A stretch of 64,000 nucleotides of DNA from Neoarius graeffei. Taxonomy: Eukaryota; Chordata; Actinopteri; Siluriformes; Ariidae. The DNA is taken from the NCBI RefSeq assembly GCF_027579695.1, contig NC_083577.1, positions 40,243,198 to 40,307,197 of the forward strand, given 5' to 3'. The translations under genes and the position numbers were made by a program. Under the pieces are notes generated by a model. It worked only from the letters and a program-made list of their open reading frames with translations, was not told the DNA's origin and did no database searches. Positions 47,580-57,937 of the stretch are shown here, piece after piece (position 1 is the first letter of the stretch; each line of letters begins with the position of its first letter).

Positions 47580-47926
47580 AGTGGTGTCATATTCTTTCCA
47601 TTTTGCTATAATGGATTTAATGGTGCTCCCTGGGATATTCAAAGTTTGGGATATTCTTTATAACCCAACCCTGATCTACTTCTTCACAACTTTGTCTCTG
47701 ACCTGTTTGGAGTGCTCCTTGGTTTTCATGTTGCTTGCTTAGTAGTGTTGCAGAGTCAGGGTCCTTCCAGAGCAGGGTGATTTATACAGACATCATGTGA
47801 CAGATCATGTGACACTTTGACTGCACACAGGTGGATCTTAATCAACTAATTATGTCACTTGTGAAGTGAATTGGTTGGACCAGCTCTTATTTAGGGGTTT
47901 CATATGAAAGGGGGTGAATACCTATG

Positions 47927-48691
47927 GGTCATTCCATGTCAATTCACACAAATGCCCCAAACCTCCCCAGTGACACCTCTTCAATTTGCCTTATTTTTAT
48001 TTTCTTAGTGCCTTATGATGTCAAATGAAAGAATCCAAAATTTTAGCTTCCTAGCTCGAACGTTTTTTTGAGTTAGGGCCCTTCAAAGTTTGGGTGCCAC
48101 GCCCACTTTTGGGGTCCGGGAATTGCACACTTAATTTGCAAGCATTTTTGGAGGCCCATATTTTTTGTTCTAAGGGGGATATAGACCTGTAAATTGCTAT
48201 ATCTATGTATTCTGGCCCTGTCTATCAGATTCTGCACCTAAAAATAGCATAGGTTTACTAACTTTATAGATATTAACCCCTTAAAAGTGGATTTTTTAAT
48301 GACAATTTTTTTTTACATTTTGGGGGTCTATATCTTGGAAAGTTTTTATGTTGATGGCGTTTCAACTGATTTATCATCATATTTGGGAACTCTACTGTGT
48401 ACTTAGAGAGTTTCAGGGCACTCAGAGCTTTGGTGGGGGTACAGGAGGGCCCCAAATATGGCTTCGGGACAAAATTACCATTTGGTACGTCCTACTTCAG
48501 GCCATTAGTTGGCCATGTGGGCACATGATGACTGGAATGAGCCTTTAACCCTATCAACAGACACCTTTTATCAAACTTTTAAGCCAATAAAAACTTTGAT
48601 TATCCAACTCTTTCCATATAAACTAAGCATTTGTATATGGTACTGTTTTTGCATATTTTCTGAAAAATCCTAAGTTCGGAAAGTAGGTCAA
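47927..48691. repeat. Left arm of long terminal inverted repeat
   Basis: Landmarks shared with the right arm: agtgacacctcttcaatttg, cacgcccacttttgggg, ggccccaaatatggcttcgg, cccacatggcc and aaagtaggtcaa at the inner edge. It differs from the right arm by scattered substitutions and small indels. Confidence 0.9.
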
Positions 48692-49122
48692 CTATTGTTT
48701 TGACTGCCTATTCATGTTTAAGGTAGTAAAAGCATGCCCATATAGTGATTTTAATCTATGGGAAGATTATTTATACCCAATACCCCATTAGTTATATTGA
48801 CAATTACAAGGGATAAACCCTTTCCCGGCTGTTTCACGATGCTGTTTTTTTTTTTTACATTTGACACCTTTCCCTGTATCCAACCAAACTCTGACCACTA
48901 TACACTTAATAGTTAAATGCATCTTTCAAACAGGAAAGGGAAAGATGCAAACAAGGGGATGATCCCAAGAAAAACATCCTAGTTGCTTTACTACATTTGT
49001 TCTGACATCCAATCTGGAAGTTAAACCTAGACTCATCAGGTTTTTTTTTTTTCAAGAAAAGGGGAAGGGGCCCCTCGCCACTCATGTGGGGAAAATTAGC
49101 ATATCAATTAGTAAAAAGGGGA

Positions 49123-49128
<6 letters not shown>

Positions 49129-49185
<57 letters not shown>

Positions 49186-49196
49186 ATATATATATC
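49129..49196. repeat. (TA)n microsatellite
   Basis: About 30 TA units adjoining the 3' end of the LINE fragment at 49197. Another TA run (atatatatat) lies at its other end near 50673-50682. The stretch 48692-49128 holds nothing recognised. Confidence 0.95.
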
Positions 49197-50672
49197 CTTC
49201 TCACCCCCGGCGGAGGGGTGGTATCCATGTCATCCTCAAGCTTGGGTCCTCTACCAGAGGCCTGGGAGTTTGAGGGTTCTGCGCAGTATCTTCGATGTTC
49301 CTAGGACTGCGCTCTTCTGGACTGAGGCTTCAGATGTTGTTCCTGGGATTTGCTGGAGCCACTCTCCCAGTTTGGGGGTTACTGCCCCAAGTGCCCCCAC
49401 TAGCACGGGGACCACGCAACCCTTGACCTTCCACATCCGTTCCAGCTGCTCTTTCAACCCTTGATACTTCTCAAGTTTCTCATGTTCCTTCTTCCTGATG
49501 TTGGCGTCAGCTGGGATCGCCACATCTTTCACCACCACCCTCTTCTGCTCTTTGTCCACCACCACTATGTCCGGTTGGTTAGCCAGGATCTGTTTGTCAG
49601 TCTGGAAGCTGAAGTCCCACAGAACCTTGGCCCTGTTGTTCTCAGCCACTTTCTGTGGTATGGCCCATTGGGACTTGGGTACTTCTATTCCATACTGGTT
49701 GCAGATGTTCCTGTATACTATCCCAGCCACTTGGTTGTGCCTCTCCATGTACGCTGATCCAGCTAGCATCTTACACCCTGCTACTATGTGCTGGACTGTT
49801 TCAGGGGTTTCTTTGCACAGTCTGCATCTTGGGTCTGATCTACTCTGGTAGATCCTGGCCTTTATGGCTCTTGTGCTTATGGCCTGTTCTTGTGCTGCCA
49901 TGATTAGTGCCTCTGTGCTGTCTGTCAGTCCTGCATTATCCAGCCACTGGTAGGATTTCTTGATATCAGCCACTTCCTCTATCTGACGGTGGTACATGCC
50001 ATGTAGGGGTTTGTCTCTCCAGGTTGTCTGTTCCTCCTCCTCCTCTGCACTCTCATCATGGTTCTGCTGCCTGAGACATTCACTTAGCAGTTCATCCTTT
50101 GGGGCCATCTTTCTGATGTATTCTCAGATTTTCGATGTTTCATCCTGGACCGTGGTCTTGATGCTCACTAGCCCTCGGCCTCCCTCTTTCCGCTTAGTGT
50201 ATAGTCTCAGGGTGCTGGACTTGGAGTGGAACCCTCCATGCATGGTGAGGAGCTTTCTAGTCTTGATATCTGTGGCTTCTATCTCCTCCTTTGGCCAGTT
50301 TATGATACCAGCGTGGTATCTGATGACTGGTAGTGCGTACATGTTGATGGCTCGGACCTTGTTCTTACCATTCAGCTGACTTTTCAGGACCTGCCTTACT
50401 CTCTGGAGGTATTTGGCTGTGATTGACTTCCTTGTGGCCTCTTCATGGTTTCCATTAGCCTGTGGGATGCCAAGGTACTTGTAGCTGTCTTGGATATCAC
50501 CTATGTTGCCCTCTGGTAGGTCAATCCCCTCAGTCCGGATCATCTTGCCTCTCTTTGAGACCATCCGGCCACACTTATCCAATCCGAATGACATCCCTAT
50601 GTCATCGCTGTAGATCCGGGTGGTGTGGATCAGCGAGTCTATTTCTCGCTCATTCCTGGCATACATATATAT
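49197..50672 (-). mobile_element. Dong/Rex6-like LINE, 5'-truncated, in a (TA)n tract
   Basis: A minus-strand fragment holding the end of RT and the C-terminal domain. The 3' end abuts (TA)n at 49196 and the truncated 5' end abuts a TA run at 50673. Target choice in TA/TAA microsatellites is known for Dong-type elements. Confidence 0.75.
49251..50672 (-). pseudogene. LINE RT end plus restriction-like endonuclease, one stop
   Basis: Opens just after the RT catalytic box (YARNEREIDSLIH), then SFGLDKCGRMV and YKYLGIPQ (thumb). The C-terminal domain has the CCHC knuckle CRLCKETPETVQHIVAGC and a PD-(D/E)xK-type endonuclease (QPDIVVVDKEQKRVVVKDVA). This C-terminal endonuclease marks R2/R4/Dong/Rex6-like LINEs and cuts the target site. 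TGA near 50121 (KI|EYIRK) is the only stop in an otherwise continuous frame. Confidence 0.8.
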
Positions 50673-50682
50673 ATATAATTTT

Positions 50683-51098
50683 ATTATAATCATTATAAAC
50701 ATGAAGGGGGCATGGGTATTCATGAGGAACTCTATATATTTTTGATACATACCTTTCTTCTATACAATTGTTTTTAAAGTATTGATCATAAAGACATCTA
50801 AATGTTAACAGTTTTATGCTATGTGTTCATTACTTACAATTATTGGTTGTTTCAATATCAAAGTCTTGAGCATATGGCTCAAACCCACTGGTATTTTCAT
50901 GAACAGTTAGCATTAAAAAAATCAAAGAGATATCTGTAAACAAATGTTTCACTTTTGTAACAATTATTTTGTATACAAAGTAAAATTAATTAGTAACAAA
51001 CTGTGACATCACACAAAGGCTCCCAAGCTGAGTATTTGCTTGCTTATAAATATCTAAACTGAATTCACAGAGAAAAGAGGATTGTTTCAATAAGGTCA
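50683..51098. other. AT-rich interior of long-TIR element
   Basis: Nothing recognised. Confidence 0.4.
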
Positions 51099-51372
51099 TT
51101 GTCGGGAGGGGAAGACACCAATATTCGGTGTCAGTTTGTTAACCAAAAAATCCCCTGCTCATGGAAGATGGAACAAAGTACTTGCAAGATTGGTTTGTCA
51201 CTAAATGATGACTGCCATAAAGTTGTATATTCTAGGCTGGGTGCCATTTCAAGACGTTATATGTCGTGTAAATGCGCCAGAGATTCAAGGTCGTAGTGCT
51301 CGGCATTATAAACTTGTTGCGGTTGATGTAGAAAGAATTGAGATGCTTCTTCCAAAGTACATTCATGCTTAA
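51099..51372 (+). pseudogene. Unidentified protein relic in long-TIR element
   Basis: A frame EDTNIRCQFVNQK..CHKVVYSRLGA runs to about 51250. After a single-base shift it continues FQDVICRVNAPEIQGRSARH..DVERIEMLLPKYIHA to TAA at 51370-51372. The joined piece reads like a natural C-terminus. I do not recognise the family. Because it lies inside the inverted repeats it may be the last exon of this element's own transposase, or an unrelated passenger. Confidence 0.35.
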
Positions 51373-51714
51373 CTGTCAGTGTCAGTCAGCAAGCCTGGTT
51401 ATGGTTTTATATTGAATTGAATCGTTTTGTATTGTGCCTACATGTATTTTACAGCAGTAAATGGCGTCCATGCCTCATTAAAATTGTCTGATCTGATCAC
51501 ATGACTAATTTATTCTTAAGTAAGTGTAGTTTAAGTTACGTGTGTGTGTACAGTGTGCAAAGGGTTAATAAATGTAAACTGTCAGTTTATATATTCAAAT
51601 ATATGTGTTCAGTGATATTATCCTTGTTTTAATCTTACTATTTTATAATTTGAATGTGTTTTAGTACCTTTTGATTTGAAGTGGCAGTTAAAACAATAGC
51701 TGACCTGGTTAATA
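51373..51714. other. Possible 3' part of the unidentified gene
   Basis: AT-rich, no coding or repeat signal recognised. Confidence 0.35.
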
Positions 51715-51729
51715 ACCTGATATGGTTAA

Positions 51730-52336
51730 AAATCTTGGTGTTTTCATTGACAGCGAGCTAAACTTTGACAGTCACATGAAAGCAATCACTAAATCGTCAT
51801 TTTATCACCTAAAAACATTTCCAAACTAAGAGGACTTGTGTCAAAAAAATTATCTGGAAAAACTTATACATGCCTTCATCTCTAGTAGGGTTGATTACTG
51901 CAATGGCCTTTTCACAGGCCTGCCAAAAAAGACCATCAAACGACTTCAGCTGGTTCAAAATGCAGCGGCTAGGGTTCTCGCACGAACAAAAAGAACAGAG
52001 CACATTATTCCAATTCTAAGGTCCCTTCACTGGCTTCCAGTAAGCTACAGAATTGACTTTAAAGCATTGCTGCTGGTGTACAAATCTCTAAACGGTACAG
52101 GGCCCAATTACCTCTCTGATATGTTGCAGCGGCCTAACCCAATCAGATCTACCAGATCGCAGCAGCAAAATTTACTGGTAAAACCTGTTGTTAAAACAAA
52201 GTGTGGTGAAGCAGCTTTTAGCTATTATGCAGTACAGCTATGGAACCAACTCCCAGAGGACATCAAAAATGCTCCTGCTGTTGGCAGCTTCAAATCTAGA
52301 CTAAAGACCAAGCTGTTTTCAGATGTTTTCTGCTAA
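51730..52336 (+). pseudogene. L2 reverse transcriptase C-terminus
   Basis: Starts at VKNLGVFIDSELNF (the RT thumb entry) with a stop and frameshift near 51825. From 51836 it is open: SRVDYCNGLF, LQLVQNAAARVL, LHWLPVSYRIDFK, LWNQLPEDIKNAP. It ends normally at 52336. The RT catalytic part is lost through 5' truncation. Confidence 0.85.
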
Positions 52337-52901
52337 CTGATAAATATCATCATTTTTACATGTTTTAAACTTTACTTAACTTTTATTAGGTTGCAATGCA
52401 AAGCATTGCAACTATTGTTCTTCTACGTGTTTCTTCTTCTTCTTCTTCTTATATTTTTTCTTATATTTATTATTCCTACGCAAATTTCGATTTCGAATAA
52501 CTCAATAACCGTACGTCGCACACAGACAAACAATATATCAAAATGTGCGGCTCGATCGGACTCACTATGCTATTACTTTTCTCTACAGAATACGATTTTT
52601 TCGCGACGTAGTCGCGAAAAAATCGCCCAAAAAAACCCCATTCATTTCTATGGAATTAATTGAAAAAAAAAGCACTTTTTCAAACATCCGCTGCTCTGGC
52701 ATGCTTTCAGCTAGAGACGTGATTCAAACTCTAAAACGTAGGAAAACTTCTCCTCTGTGGATCTGGCATTCAACTTTTCTGCTAGGTTCTACACTTTCGG
52801 ATCAGTCCCGGCTCAAACGCCATGTGGGTTCCGGGAGAAAATCCGGCTTTTGAATGGGTGTCTATTGCGTTACACACCAGTGCAGCTCGTTTACTTAGAG
52901 T

Positions 52902-54249
52902 TAGAGGTCTGTGCGGGTCGGATTTTTCAGTCCCGCTCCCGCCCGCGCCCGCAAAGAATTATGATTTTCAGTCCCGTTCCCGCCTGCGCCTGCCATATTT
53001 TGTCCCGCTCCCGCCCGATGCAGATGTTCGCGTTATTTCTCAAGAAAGTTCTTGTCTTGACACAGCGTGATGGTGCCCCGCCCCCTACTTTGAGTGGATT
53101 TGAGCATAAATATCTACAGCTCACGTTCGTTATTATTTACCTTCTTTCTGAATTCAGCATGTAGTGTCTCTAATAATAATTAGTGCTGCCAAGCAATTAA
53201 AATATTTAATCGCAAATCACACATTTTTATCACATGAGAAACCATTGTAATTCTCTGATCAGCATAAAAAAGTGAATGGGCTTGTTTTGTACTAATGGTG
53301 TGTTTCGTGTTTTTTTTTTTTTTTTTATTGCAAAGCAGAGCTAGTAAGAGAAGTGAATTGATTTACTTGTTGAGTTAGTCTACAACTTTAATCAGAGAGA
53401 CAGATTACACAGTGACGGTAGGCTTGACTCAATGCTATCCCAGAAATCCTTCCTGTAATATGCAAATTTAGCCGCCTCTGATTGGACAGCCAAATTTGCA
53501 TATTACAGGAAGGATTTCTGGGATAGCATTGAGTCAAGCCTACCGTCACTGTGTAATCTGTCTCTCTGACTAAAATTGTAGACTAACGCAAGTAGTAAAT
53601 CAATTCACTTCTCTTACTAGCTCTGCTTTGCAATAAAAAAAAAAAACACCCACCATTGGTACAAAGCAAGCCCATTCACGTTTTTATGCTAATCAGAGAA
53701 TTACAATGGCTTCTCATGTGATTAAAATGTGCGTTTCGCGATTAAGTATTTTAATTGCTTGACAGCACTAATTATTGTTAGATACACTACATAACTCAAT
53801 ATGTAACTCAAGCAGTAAATCACTTCATTCACGCTTCTTTTGCTAGCTGGGTGTGAACTGCGAGTTATTAGAGTGATCAAAGGATTTCCCGTTAGGGTGA
53901 TCAATGGCAAATTTAAGATGCTATTCCTCACTCAATCTGGCAATCTGACTCTCTCTGTAAATTTAGGCATCTTAAAATGTTTTTATTAATGCCAAATAAA
54001 ATATCCAGCACAAATTATATATGATAGACACAAATTAATAATTTATAAATTTTAGTTAGCGGGACTGCAGCTTATCACTGCTCCTGCCCGCGCCGCATAT
54101 GTGTACTCCCGCTCCCGCCCGCGAGCGCATATGTGCACTTCCGGTCCCGCCCGCGCCCGCAATGAGCTTTCAAAATTTGTCCCGCGCCGCACTGCTTTGC
54201 GGCGGGTCCCGCGAGTCCCGCGGGACTCCCGCGGGAGTGCAGGGCTCTA
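52902..54249. mobile_element. hAT-like MITE with 8-bp duplication and GC-rich ends
   Basis: cttagagt at 52894-52901 and 54250-54257. The ends TAGAGGTCTGTGC and the inverse of TAGAGCCCTGCAC are imperfect inverted repeats. Next to both ends are strongly GC-rich blocks made of cccgctcccgcccgcgcccg-like units. Neither arm carries a coding frame. A palindromic element is nested inside at 53160-53791. Confidence 0.7.
53160..53791. repeat. 632-bp near-perfect palindrome (foldback element)
   Basis: The left arm 53160-53469 and right arm 53492-53791 are inverse copies over about 300 bp with few mismatches, around a 22-bp centre. Landmarks are tagtgctg/cagcacta at the outer part, aagcagagctagtaagagaa mid-arm and taatatgcaaattt at the inner edge. 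No coding frame. It is probably a foldback MITE, and any transcript would form a long hairpin. Confidence 0.93.
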
Positions 54250-55060
54250 CTTAGAGTGTAGAGAGCTTGAAAAAATAGCTCAAACTTTCTCGCTTAAACT
54301 GTGGTTTCAGCCACAAATTTCACTCTACAGAGATAAATTTCTCAAAAGTAGTAGTAAAACTTGTCCTGATTCACACAATGTGTGTACCTAAATGATAGGA
54401 TTTACAGTTTTTGAATGAGAAGCCTCAAACTGAGGAGAGTGCAGCCGAGAGGCCTCGTTGACACCCATTATAAACGTGACAGAAAAGTCACTCATATTTA
54501 ACTCGCTCTAGTGTCCTCATTTTTAACACTACAGACAAAAAATTACATCAGTGTATTCAGGAGACCCTTCTAGCACTCACTGTGAAAGAACTTTGTGAAT
54601 AGCTGCTTTCGTTGTCGAGTTATTTGTTGTTCGAGGCCTGCTCCTGAGCAAAAAACAGCAGACACCTGACAAAATCTTGTGTGTCTTAACGCTCCTGCTC
54701 AGGCCCGTCGCCATGCCGACTGGGGCCAGTGAGGGAGCAGAGAGAGGGGGGGCTGCTGTCTCAAGCACACACATAAATCATGGCATTGTAGCTTCATAGC
54801 AGGTCACACATTCACGGCCAGCGAACATGCGTGACCTAATTGCTTCGCGCACTGCATCCTCTCACAATTTCCCCAGGGGAATTGTCCGGTCTAGTTCCAT
54901 TTTATTCTGCTGTTTTTAATGAACTTTCTCTCTTCTTCCCCCTTTATTTAATGTAATTTTATTTTCTATTGTTTACTGTTTTGCTTTTACTTCTTTAAAG
55001 CACATTGAACTGCCACTGTGTATGAAATGTGCTATATAAATAAACTTGCCTTGCCTTGCT

Positions 55061-55813
55061 TTGACCTACTTTTCGGATTTTTCAGAAAATATGCAAAAAC
55101 AGTACCATATACAAATGCTTAGTTTATATTGAAGGAGTTGGATAATCAAAGTTTTTATTGGCTTAAAAGTTTGATAAAAGGTGTCTGTTGATAGGGTTAA
55201 AGGCTCATTCCAGTCATCATGTGCCCACATGGCCAACTAATGGCCTGAAGTAGAACGTACCAAATGGTAATTTTGTCCCGAAGCCATATTTGGGGCCCTC
55301 CTGTACCCCCACCAAAGCTCTGAGTGCCTTGAAACTCTCTAAGTACACAGTAGAGTTCCCAAATATGATGATAAATCAGTTTAAACCCTATCAACACAAA
55401 AACTTTCCAAGATATGGACCCCTGAAATGTCAAAAAAAAAATTTGTGTCATTAAAAAAATTCACTTTTAAGGGGTTAATATCTCTAAAGTTAGTAAACCT
55501 GTGCTATTTTTAGATGCAGAATCTGATAGACAGGGCCAGAATACATAGATATAGCAATTTACAGGTCTATATCCCCCTTAGAACAAAAGATATGGGCCTC
55601 CAAAAATGCTTGCAAATTAAGTGTACAATTCCCGGACCCCAAAAGTGGGCGTGGCACCCAAACTTTGAAGGGCCAAAATTCAAAAAACGTTCCAGCTAGG
55701 AAGCTAAAATTTTGGATTCTTTCTTTTGACATCATAAGGCACTAATAAAATAAATATCAGGCAAATTGAAGAGGTGTCACTGGGGAGGGTGTGTGAATTG
55801 ACATGGAATGACC
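55061..55813. repeat. Right arm of long terminal inverted repeat
   Basis: Inverse of 47927-48691, beginning ttgacctacttt at the inner edge and ending gacatggaatgacc. Confidence 0.9.
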
Positions 55814-56018
55814 CCTATGCACACTCCAGATTTCTGTTTTTTTTTCATCTTAATTATTGTTTATGTCACAATAAAACAACAATTTTCACCTTTAAAGTGG
55901 TAGGCACAGTGTGTAAATGAAACGGTGCTAACCCTCCAAAAATCCATTTTAATTCCAGCTTGTAATACGACAAAACAGGACAAACAGAAAGGGGGATGAA
56001 TACTTTTGCAAGACACTG

Positions 56019-56026
<8 letters not shown>

Positions 56027-56050
<24 letters not shown>

Positions 56051-56078
56051 GAGTGTGTGTGTGTGTGTGTGTGTGTGT
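56027..56078. repeat. (CA)n-(TG)n microsatellite
   Basis: A CA run, a short gagtg, then a TG run, so the region forms an imperfect palindrome right after the Tc1 family D end. Confidence 0.95.
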
Positions 56079-57813
56079 CTATTTGCTCTACTGACTTTTC
56101 CTACCAGTTTATATTCTAGGCTCTTACAAGAGCATTATTGCTATATTTTGAAGGAAAAAATATGCAAGTTGTTATCTGTACATATTAAAGAGATAAAATA
56201 AACAATTTCATGTGTGGTAGTTTATTATTTATGATGAAACTTTACTTTAAATGCAAGTGTAATTGTAGTCGCAAAGGTTTTGAGTATTTTTTCCACTTGG
56301 TGGTGTCTTGAGCAGATTTGTACAATTGTGGTAGTAAATCGTAGCTAATTATTTTATAGATTTAAGTATTGTAGTTTTTATGATGTTGATTATGACTGTG
56401 CATTAAAATGTGTAAATTATTTTGTATATGAATGTAAGATGTTTTGAACTTTCCCATCATGCACGATTGCACATGACCTGCTACTTCCTGTTGAGCGTGT
56501 ATGAATGAATGGACGTTCGTCAGTTTTGTAGCGTGGTTTGAAGTAAGTTTGAAGAGTGAGTTACTCGATAAGGATAACAAGGTCAGCCGTAATATCCCTC
56601 TTAGTCTGCAAGCAGGCAAAAGTGGTATGTTATGTATATTTTATTATTTTTTATAGCATTTAAGATTGTGTTTATGAACGTAGGATTGATTGCTGTATGT
56701 ATGTTATTTATTTCTGTCTAGTTCTACGGTGTTTTGGTGTCTGTGTTTGTCAGAGCAATAAAGAAACATCAGTGATAAAGAACCTTGGCCTTGGATTTGT
56801 GACTAAGGGCGGTATAGCAAGATCAGTCTAAATTCAAGGGGCTTAATTTGAACATGAACAATGGGTAGTCAATTTTTTCACTTTTTTACTTGCTTTAATC
56901 CTGATATTTAAAGTTGCAGATGACAGACTGGCATAACATTAGTATTATTATATGATATTGTGCATTTAAATCAAACAGAAAAGGTGACGCAAGCAATTTA
57001 TCACCGTTTGAAAAAACTCGTATTTTTAACGTAACCGTCTGTCCAATGTTACTATTTTACTATGTAAACAATTACTCTGCAAATTGTCAAAGAAAATGGC
57101 AAGAGATAACTAAAACCCGTAAATTTGGGTTTTCATTCAACGTAGTAATTATTATGAGCATCATTCTTACAAAAACGGGAATTTTTGAAGTTTCTTTCTC
57201 AATCGTCAAGCGTCTGTCAATTTTTCTTTACTCACGTAATGAAACTAGATTTGACCTAATAACGTTTGGGAACACCCCATAGAAATAAAACTGCGCATGT
57301 CAAAACGTCATTTCCGGGTCTTTGTTTAAAGATTCCCAGAATTTCCGGAAACTGTTTAGTTTCGCGTGTTCTGATGCAAAGAAGTATGTCGGTCTCAATT
57401 TTACGTGAGCAAGGTAAGTTACATGAATCATATTTATTTGGCATGTTTTCGTTGTAAATTCACATTTATGTAATCAATGACAATATTTATTTATCAAATA
57501 TGCACGGAAACCTTACTATATTTGTGTTTATAGCACATTTCTGACACTGAGAATGGGGGGTTCCTAGAGTTATTTTTAGAAATATGGCCGATTGGACAGA
57601 CAGTTACGGACTCATAACGTAACATGGACAAACATAGAACTTTCGGTCCGAGTTACGTGAATGGAGGGAATATCCGAATCGCTTTTTAAGTTTGTGTTTC
57701 ATGTTTTTACTGTCTTATTTTCCACTGCTGATTATTTTTTATTACTACTGAATAAAATATCAGATTTTGCGAGAGATTGAAAAATTTGAATAAGATCTAA
57801 TATCGCTCTAGGT
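56079..57813. other. No gene recognised; possible LTR and MITE traces
   Basis: Near 56755-56830, agcaataaagaaacatcag and ccttggccttggatttgtga look like the end of an LTR but no partner was found. At 57030-57047 and 57591-57608 an 18-bp motif (cgtaacYgtctgtccaat) occurs in inverse orientation, possibly MITE ends. Other frames here are not supported. Confidence 0.35.
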
Positions 57814-57937
57814 CAGGGGTCTTCAACGTTTTTCAGGCCAGGGACCCCCAAACAGATGGCGAACTGGGCCTGGGACCCCCTACTATATATACACGGCATA
57901 GAATTGTGTTTTACATTAAATTGAGCTTAGTGTCATG

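Larger units (their letters stand above)
40565..47729 (-). pseudogene. Tc1 transposase (family D), scattered over five segments
   Basis: The minus-strand start MKTKEHSKQ lies at 47729. The HTH (STIKSIIAKWKEYD) is followed by the RTE-like LINE insertion, then NLKREGHPPKLTDRARR and the DDE start WSNETKTDLF. The L2 insertion comes next, then [15 protein letters not shown] and [10 protein letters not shown], then the Kolobok-like insertion, and the C-terminal part down to about 40565. The first segment has an early stop (KK-stop-IRVG). WSDE reads WSNE, so the first catalytic Asp is Asn. Long dead. Confidence 0.85.
52388..54894. mobile_element. Helitron/Helentron-like non-autonomous element (tentative)
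   Basis: Inserted in the L2 3' UTR; the L2 flanks rejoin as ttttatt|ccattttattc by comparison with 42930-42950. The left end has a perfect hairpin (tgcaatgcaaagcattgca). The right end has a hairpin (acaatttccccaggggaattgt-like) followed by ccggtCTAG and then T. A terminal CTAG after a hairpin and insertion between T residues fit rolling-circle elements. No Rep/helicase frame is present. The interior contains a hAT-like MITE. Confidence 0.45.
51715..55060 (+). mobile_element. L2 LINE, 5'-truncated, split by an insertion
   Basis: Pieces 51715-52387 and 54895-55060. Same subfamily as 42682-43206: the final coding region is nearly identical and the tail ends gtgctatataaataaacttg with ttgcc repeats. 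It sits against the inner edge of the right long-TIR arm. Confidence 0.87.
47927..55813. mobile_element. Element with about 760-bp terminal inverted repeats
   Basis: Flanked by cctatg at 47921-47926 and 55814-55819 (a 4-bp ctat duplication is an alternative reading). The ends begin GGTCATTCCATGTCAATTC. The left arm 47927-48691 and the right arm 55061-55813 are near-identical inverse copies. The interior holds a (TA)n run with a Dong-like LINE, an unidentified coding relic (51099-51372) and an L2 with further nested elements. The superfamily is not recognised. Confidence 0.85.
40066..56020 (-). mobile_element. Tc1 transposon, family D, expanded to 16 kb by insertions
   Basis: Ends acagtgtcttgcaaaa at 40067 and the inverse ttttgcaagacactgta ending at 56020. 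Remaining Tc1 pieces are 40066-40122, 40389-40787, 42438-42681, 43207-43561, 47580-47926 and 55814-56020, about 1.6 kb in all, in one order and orientation. Insertions: a SINE (40123-40388), a Kolobok-like element (40788-42437), an L2 end (42682-43206), an RTE-like LINE (43562-47579) and a long-TIR element (47927-55813). Most junctions carry target duplications. Confidence 0.9.

Noticed and set aside
56200-56830. A solo LTR
   Set aside because: A poly(A)-signal-like end is visible, but no clear start, no TG..CA pair and no target duplication could be fixed.
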